Positions 37,837 to 43,245 of a DNA stretch of 43,245 bases are shown one piece after another. The DNA comes from Chitinophagaceae bacterium. GTDB lineage: Bacteria; Bacteroidota; Bacteroidia; Chitinophagales; Chitinophagaceae. Within the stretch, counting starts at the first letter, position 1; each line of letters starts with the position of its first letter. The notes under the pieces are model-generated. The model saw nothing but the letters and a program-made list of their open reading frames with translations. It had not been told where the DNA came from and searched no databases. The position numbers and the translations under genes were made by a program. The stretch is taken from positions 1-43,245 of the forward strand of contig JANYEX010000262.1 of assembly GCA_025359725.1 (NCBI GenBank), in the 5' to 3' direction.

Positions 37837-39357
37837 TTATTTTTTCTTAATACTCCAAAAGATAACCGCATCGTCAAACTTGGCAAGTGTGTCTAAGTGC
37901 CTATGTTTTTCCATTTCTTGCAATGAAATAATTGCAGGATTATAGAAGTCGTTCGTAAACCAAACAACGTAGTGAGGGTCTTCGTCGTAGTAGTCCTCTA
38001 AGTCTTGCTTTTGTGCAGGCTCTGGTAACCTATTGGTAGGCAATTTACTGTAAAAATAAACGGCATCGTTAGCGTTAGAATAGATGTCGTACTGTTGTTT
38101 AAAGAAGGCTTGCTTCTTCTCTAAAAACTGTACAATATCACTTTCTTGCCAATCTAGTTCGGTATAGCCAGGTATGCCAGCATCCTTTATCTGATTATGG
38201 AGGTCTATTGCAGCAGCTACTTGTTTTATTTGAAATAGAATAAATACTATTGAAAATAAAGTAATGAAAATCAATTTGTAAATATTCTTTTTAATAGATG
38301 ATATAAAAGTGGGTATCCAGAAACTAATTCCTACCAACAAAGGAATAAATGCTGGTGATAAAAGGCGGTTATTTATTCGCTCGTATTTAGAAATAGTACT
38401 TGTTTCGATGATGAACAAAATATAGACTAAAGCAAAAGTTATATTGATTACCTCGAAGGTAACTCGGTGCTTTTGCTTAATGTAATGGTATATAAATAAA
38501 CCAACAAGGCTTAATAAAACTAATATTCCTGTTGCAAGAGATATTACTGGGCTGTTTGAGGGAAGTTGAAACCATTGCAACACTGTTTCCCCAAAGTATT
38601 GAATATTTAACCATAGGGGGGTAATACTCTTTTGCCTAACACCTGTGAAGGTTCCGTTTTCATGTTGGTTTCGGATAAGATTTATCAGTAATAAAAGAAT
38701 TCCTACAGAAGCATAGACAACTAAGTGCATTAGTTTTTTGTCCCAAAGAATTTTTCTGTGAATGAATATTAACAACAACCCAGTTGCCAAAACACTAATG
38801 CCCGCAATGCGTGTATCGCAAGCAACAGCAGTAATTAGTGCAGGTATAAGTAGGTTTTTAAGGGTAGGGGAGAGGAGGTACTCTTTAAGGAAAACAATAA
38901 AAAAGTATGCTAGCAAAATAAAGAAAGTCTCACTCCAGAGCATCGTGTAAACATCAAGCAAACAGAAGCAAAAAGGAAGTATGCTAAGTATGCCCAATTT
39001 ATACCACCTATTATTCAACTGCTGTACAATACATCCGGTAATAAATATGACTAATCCAATTAAGAAGCCATTTAGCCAAGGCGCAATAGATTGTATATCA
39101 GCATTAAAAAGAAAAGAAAAGACAGCAAGAAAAGAGGGGTATCCCGCAGGGAAAATGATTAAAGGGGTGTCGTTAAACTCTGTTAATCCATTTCCTCTGC
39201 AAATATTGCTAGCAACACCAGCATAAGAAACAGAATCTGGCGACATCCCAATGCAATGATAACTTGTTAGCGTAAAAATAAATGCTGCACCTATTAAGGC
39301 CGCAAGAAGAGAATCGTAATTGTTTTTTAAAGTAAGAACAGGCGGTTGTTCCCTCAT
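37837..39357 (-). CDS. Polytopic membrane protein, GT-C (ArnT/PMT-like) glycosyltransferase candidate
   Basis: 506 aa, about 10 TM segments; early periplasmic loop with GMSPDSVSYAGVASNICRGNGLTEF...PAGYPSFLAVF. Confidence 0.65.
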   Translation of the reverse strand: MREQPPVLTLKNNYDSLLAALIGAAFIFTLTSYHCIGMSPDSVSYAGVASNICRGNGLTEFNDTPLIIFPAGYPSFLAVFSFLFNADIQSIAPWLNGFLIGLVIFITGCIVQQLNNRWYKLGILSILPFCFCLLDVYTMLWSETFFILLAYFFIVFLKEYLLSPTLKNLLIPALITAVACDTRIAGISVLATGLLLIFIHRKILWDKKLMHLVVYASVGILLLLINLIRNQHENGTFTGVRQKSITPLWLNIQYFGETVLQWFQLPSNSPVISLATGILVLLSLVGLFIYHYIKQKHRVTFEVINITFALVYILFIIETSTISKYERINNRLLSPAFIPLLVGISFWIPTFISSIKKNIYKLIFITLFSIVFILFQIKQVAAAIDLHNQIKDAGIPGYTELDWQESDIVQFLEKKQAFFKQQYDIYSNANDAVYFYSKLPTNRLPEPAQKQDLEDYYDEDPHYVVWFTNDFYNPAIISLQEMEKHRHLDTLAKFDDAVIFWSIKKK

Positions 39358-39686
39358 AAGTTAAGAATGCGATAAGTGCTAAGATATGGGTAAAATAGGG
39401 ACTAATCTGGATAATACAGAAAATGTAACAGCTAGAAACTTTGGGATAACCCAAAATAACGTTACAAACTATACCTCGGCATAACTTAATTTCCTAAAAC
39501 TAATGAAATGACACACATAAATTTACCCACATAATCAAAGAATCATTAATTTGGCGGTGTATTAGCATTTTAATCTTTTACATTTGCCGACTTACTGACT
39601 TCGATTGAGATTTGTAGTATGATTGGCAAGACTAAGAACCTTAAATAATTTAATTCCTTGCTCCGGCAAGGGTAAGTATAAACAAA

Positions 39687-40487
39687 ATGACAAGAATAAT
39701 AGGTGTAGCGAATCAAAAAGGAGGTGTGGGGAAAACAACAACCGCAATAAATGTGGCGGCAAGTCTTGCTGTACTTGAATACAAGACATTGTTGGTAGAT
39801 GCAGATCCGCAAGCAAATAGTACCACAGGTACTGGTTTTGATTTGCATAATATTACCAGCAGTTTGTATGATTGTATGGTTAATAATGTTAAGGCAGAGG
39901 ATGTAATTCTTAAAAGTGACATCCCTCATTTAGATGTTCTTCCTAGTCATATTGATTTGGTAGGGGCTGAAATTGAGATGATAAACTATCCCAACAGAGA
40001 AAATGTGATGAAAAAAATACTTGATGTAGTAAAGGACAGGTATGATTTTGTTATTATAGATTGCTCACCATCATTAGGACTTATTACTGTTAACTCATTG
40101 GTTGCTTCTAATGCCGTGATTGTACCTGTTCAGTGTGAGTTTTTTGCGTTAGAAGGACTTGGTAAATTATTGAATACCGTAAAGATTGTACAAAGCAGAT
40201 TGAATCCTAACTTACAAATTGAAGGTATTTTGATGACTATGTATGATGGAAGGTTACGTTTATGTAATCAGGTAGTAAGCGAATTGAGAAGGCACTTTGA
40301 CGACTTGGTTTTTGCTACAATCATTCATAGAAATAGTAAGCTTAGTGAAGCACCAAGCGTAGGAAAACCTGTTATTCTGTATGATGCTGACAGTAAGGGC
40401 GCAAATAACTATCTTAATCTGGCTAAAGAAATCTTGCAAAAGAACGAGATGACAAAAATGACAAATGAGGAAAGGATTTTAGTGTAG
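39687..40487 (+). CDS. parA: ParA family chromosome-partitioning ATPase
   Basis: RIIGVANQKGGVGKTTTAINVAASLA; LLVDADPQANSTTG; DFVIIDCSPSLGLITVNSLVAS. Confidence 0.97.
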   Translation: MTRIIGVANQKGGVGKTTTAINVAASLAVLEYKTLLVDADPQANSTTGTGFDLHNITSSLYDCMVNNVKAEDVILKSDIPHLDVLPSHIDLVGAEIEMINYPNRENVMKKILDVVKDRYDFVIIDCSPSLGLITVNSLVASNAVIVPVQCEFFALEGLGKLLNTVKIVQSRLNPNLQIEGILMTMYDGRLRLCNQVVSELRRHFDDLVFATIIHRNSKLSEAPSVGKPVILYDADSKGANNYLNLAKEILQKNEMTKMTNEERILV

Positions 40488-40587
40488 AATTAAGCTCAAA
40501 TACAAAAACTTCTATTCAACTGGTTTTTAATAATTAAACAAACATGAGCTAATAGCTAATTGCTAAAGGCTGAAAGCTACAAATAAG

Positions 40588-41505
40588 ATGGCATCACCCA
40601 AATTAAAGCAAGATTTACTTGGCAAAGGCATTCGCTCTTTGTTGAACAACATAGAGACTGATTTACAGACTACAGAAGGTAAACTTAAAAGTGAGGTTGT
40701 AGAGCAGGCAATTACTTCGCAGCGTATTCCTCTAGAAAAAATTGTATTAAACCCTAAACAACCTCGCCGAGATTTTGACGAAGTAGCACTGCACGAGTTA
40801 GCTGCATCCATCAAGTTGCACGACATTATCCAACCGCTTACTGTAACTAAACTTGCCGACGGAAAGTTTCAGTTAATAGCTGGTGAAAGGCGTTTTAGGG
40901 CAAGTAAACTAGCTGGCTTGCAAGATGTTCCGGTTTATGTCCGTCAGGCTAATGATAATGAGCTATTAGAGCTAGCCTTATTAGAAAACCTACAGAGAGA
41001 AAATCTCAATGCAGTGGAAATTGGGCTTAGCTACAAACGAATGATGGAAGAGCTAAACTTTACCCAAGAACAAGTTGCGGAACGTATGGGTAAAGAGCGA
41101 AGTACAGTGACCAATTACATTCGTTTGCTTAAACTTCCCCCAGATATTTTATTATCTATCCGTAATGGTGGTCTTTCCATGGGCCATGCAAGAGCGTTAA
41201 TAAATATTGATACCGTAGACAAGCAACTGTTTGTATTTCATGAGATCAAATCTAAAGAGTTAAGTGTTCGTCAGACAGAGGAACTTGTTAGAAATCTATA
41301 TAAAACAGATAAGCCAGCACAAGCGAAAAATAGTGCAGGTTTACCGCCTGCTTATAAAAAGATTGAGGATAACTTAGCTTCACATTTCAGTACTAAAGTA
41401 AAGATGGTTGTTGGAAAGAATGGAACTGGAAGTATCACACTTGAATATTTTTCTTTAGAAGAATTGAACAAGATATTAGATCAAATGAACGTTGTTGTTA
41501 GTTAA
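40588..41505 (+). CDS. parB: ParB/RepB/Spo0J family partition protein
   Basis: IVLNPKQPRRDFDEVALHELAASIK; LIAGERRFRASKLAGL; ALLENLQRENLNAVEI; MGKERSTVTNYIRLLKLP. Confidence 0.97.
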   Translation: MASPKLKQDLLGKGIRSLLNNIETDLQTTEGKLKSEVVEQAITSQRIPLEKIVLNPKQPRRDFDEVALHELAASIKLHDIIQPLTVTKLADGKFQLIAGERRFRASKLAGLQDVPVYVRQANDNELLELALLENLQRENLNAVEIGLSYKRMMEELNFTQEQVAERMGKERSTVTNYIRLLKLPPDILLSIRNGGLSMGHARALINIDTVDKQLFVFHEIKSKELSVRQTEELVRNLYKTDKPAQAKNSAGLPPAYKKIEDNLASHFSTKVKMVVGKNGTGSITLEYFSLEELNKILDQMNVVVS

Positions 41506-41511
41506 CACTTC

Positions 41512-42177
41512 ATGCTATTGAATCGTATTATATTATATCTTTTCTTTTTACTACTTTCTAATTGTTATTTATCAGCGCAGGTTGATACATTGCAAAAGAA
41601 CACAGGTAAGAATTACTTCACTGCCAAGGATTCCTTAAATGGAATGGTGGCAAAAGATGTGTCAGTAAGCAAAAAGCATAAACCCAGAATAGCTACACAA
41701 CGCTCTGCTTTATTTCCAGGATGGGGGCAAGCCTACAACAGAGAATACTGGAAGATTCCTCTTGCTTGGATTGCGGTAGGAATACCCGCTTATACTTTCT
41801 TTTACAATAATAGTTATTACAAAAAGACAAAGTTTGCTTACAGTGCAAGATATAAGGAATCCATAAACCCAAGTGATACGGGTGAAATACACTTAATTGA
41901 TCCTCAACTTAAAAATTTTGATTTATATTCCTTAGAGACTTACAGAAATTCATTTAGAAAAGATAGGGACTATTCAATTCTGTGGTTTGCTATCATGTGG
42001 GGTGTTAATGTGGTAGATGCCACCGTTTTTGCACACCTTAAGGACTTTGATGTTAGTAGCGATTTAAGTATGCATGTACGCCCATCGCTTAATATTGTTA
42101 ATGGTAGTCCGAATGTAAGTTTTGCCATCAATACCACAAAACCCCAACATAAACTTAGTAGTTTATACAAGTATTAA
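41512..42177 (+). CDS. DUF5683 domain-containing protein
   Basis: Signal peptide; ATQRSALFPGWGQAYNREYWKIPLAWIAVG; canonical location between parB and dapB. Confidence 0.87.
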   Translation: MLLNRIILYLFFLLLSNCYLSAQVDTLQKNTGKNYFTAKDSLNGMVAKDVSVSKKHKPRIATQRSALFPGWGQAYNREYWKIPLAWIAVGIPAYTFFYNNSYYKKTKFAYSARYKESINPSDTGEIHLIDPQLKNFDLYSLETYRNSFRKDRDYSILWFAIMWGVNVVDATVFAHLKDFDVSSDLSMHVRPSLNIVNGSPNVSFAINTTKPQHKLSSLYKY

Positions 42178-42216
42178 GCGTATTCGTCACTAAATGAAAT
42201 TAAAATAGAAAAATTA

Positions 42217-42933
42217 ATGAAAATAGCATTGATAGGTTATGGCAAAATGGGAAAGGCTATAGAAGAAATAGCATTAGAAAAAGGGCATGAAATCATACTT
42301 AAATTGGATATATCCAATCCTGAAGATTTTACTACAGAAAACCTTAGCAAATGCGACGTTGCTATTGAGTTTACAAGCCCTCATAGTGCCGTAGAGAACC
42401 TAAAGAAATGTTTTGCTGCTGGTTTGCCTGTTGTTTGTGGCAGTACAGGATGGCTGGCAGAATGGGATGCGATAGTAAAAGATTGCAATGATAATAATGG
42501 CGGGTTGGTATATGCCAGTAATTATAGCATAGGTGTTAATTTGTTTTTCGAGCTGAATACATACCTCGCTAAGTTGATGAATAAACACAAAGGATATGAA
42601 GTTTCTTTAGAGGAAATACATCATACACAAAAGAAAGATTCCCCAAGTGGCACAGCTATAACCCTGGCAGAACAGGTGTTGGCAAACATAACTACCAAAA
42701 AGCATTGGGTGAACCATTTAAGTGATGATGCCGAAGAGTTGGAAATTATTAGCGAAAGGATTAATCCAGCACCAGGTATTCATAAGATAAAATATCAATC
42801 TTCTATTGATGATATCGAGATAATTCATACTGCCCACAACCGTAAAGGGTTTGCGGGTGGTGCTGTCTTGGCAGCAGAATTTATAGTTGGCAAACAGGGA
42901 ATATTCAACATGAAACAAGTGTTAGGCTTATAG
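42217..42933 (+). CDS. dapB: 4-hydroxy-tetrahydrodipicolinate reductase
   Basis: MKIALIGYGKMGKAIEEIA; EFTSPHSAVENL; VCGSTGW; EIHHTQKKDSPSGTAITLAE. Confidence 0.97.
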   Translation: MKIALIGYGKMGKAIEEIALEKGHEIILKLDISNPEDFTTENLSKCDVAIEFTSPHSAVENLKKCFAAGLPVVCGSTGWLAEWDAIVKDCNDNNGGLVYASNYSIGVNLFFELNTYLAKLMNKHKGYEVSLEEIHHTQKKDSPSGTAITLAEQVLANITTKKHWVNHLSDDAEELEIISERINPAPGIHKIKYQSSIDDIEIIHTAHNRKGFAGGAVLAAEFIVGKQGIFNMKQVLGL

Positions 42934-42939
42934 TAATCC

Positions 42940-43245
42940 TGTCTCGTCCTAAAAAAAGTTTACATGTTTGTTATATAATCCTGTGATAAGTTTACGGGTG
43001 TTTTTAATCCTGCAATTGGTTTACAATAGTAGGTTGTTTTCAAGAATAGTTCTTTGATAATCTTTCTGTTTTATTTGTTTCTCTTGATTGATCAACTTCA
43101 TTTGGTGTGGCATATCCATGCTCGTGTATGGTCTTTGGGCATTGGACAAGTCCACCACATCCTTTAATAATGCTTTTGCATCTTTGATATTATCCACCTG
43201 ATAGGTTTCCAGATACTCGCCTTTCATGATGCCATTTATCCTTTC
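42940..43245. mobile_element. Partial IS element (IS3-like), running off the right edge
   Basis: Transposase tail at 43021-43245 plus a terminal region with repeated AATCCTG...GTTTAC motifs beginning near 42940. Confidence 0.7.
43021..43245 (-). CDS. IS3-family-like transposase, C-terminal part (gene continues beyond the window)
   Basis: Reverse frame reads ERINGIMKGEYLETYQVDNIKDAKALLKDVVDLSNAQRPYTSMDMPHQMK..., typical integrase-core C-terminus (ERxNGxxKxEYL...N..RPH/YxSL). Confidence 0.82.
   Translation of the reverse strand, partial: ERINGIMKGEYLETYQVDNIKDAKALLKDVVDLSNAQRPYTSMDMPHQMKLINQEKQIKQKDYQRTILENNLLL

Overview
The window looks like ordinary Bacteroidota chromosome, probably Chitinophagaceae-like. 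That placement is inferred from T9SS sorting tails, the parA-parB-DUF5683-dapB order, low GC and the intergenic repeat style. It is densely packed with housekeeping genes: murB, aroK, dcd, fbaA, accD, smpB, ccmF/ccmE-type cytochrome c biogenesis, an M1 aminopeptidase, a serpin, rlmB, bioB, an hscB-like gene, tRNA-Leu(CAA), purE, mtaB, a large NtrY-like histidine kinase, mazG, uspA, parA/parB and dapB. A truncated IS transposase sits at the right edge. The most unusual signal is intergenic. Three separate arrays (13848-13973, 26069-26340, 35072-35295) have unrelated sequences but one architecture: tandem, dyad-symmetric units with a repeat length of exactly 21 bp, or 42 = 2x21 bp, which is two B-DNA turns. 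The 35 kb array has 11 units in perfect register: a 14-bp near-palindrome AATCTACGTAGATT followed by a variable 7-nt spacer. I know of no named element of this type, so it is the best candidate here for something undescribed. Other items to check: a perfect inverted pair of DnaA-box consensus sequences at 23.3 kb, a REP-like repeat hot spot next to an orphan gene (25.3-27.5 kb), a serpin with a Cys-x-x-Cys in its reactive-centre loop, a sorting-domain-only T9SS protein, and a T9SS gene remnant. All calls are from reading the sequence; no database searches were run.
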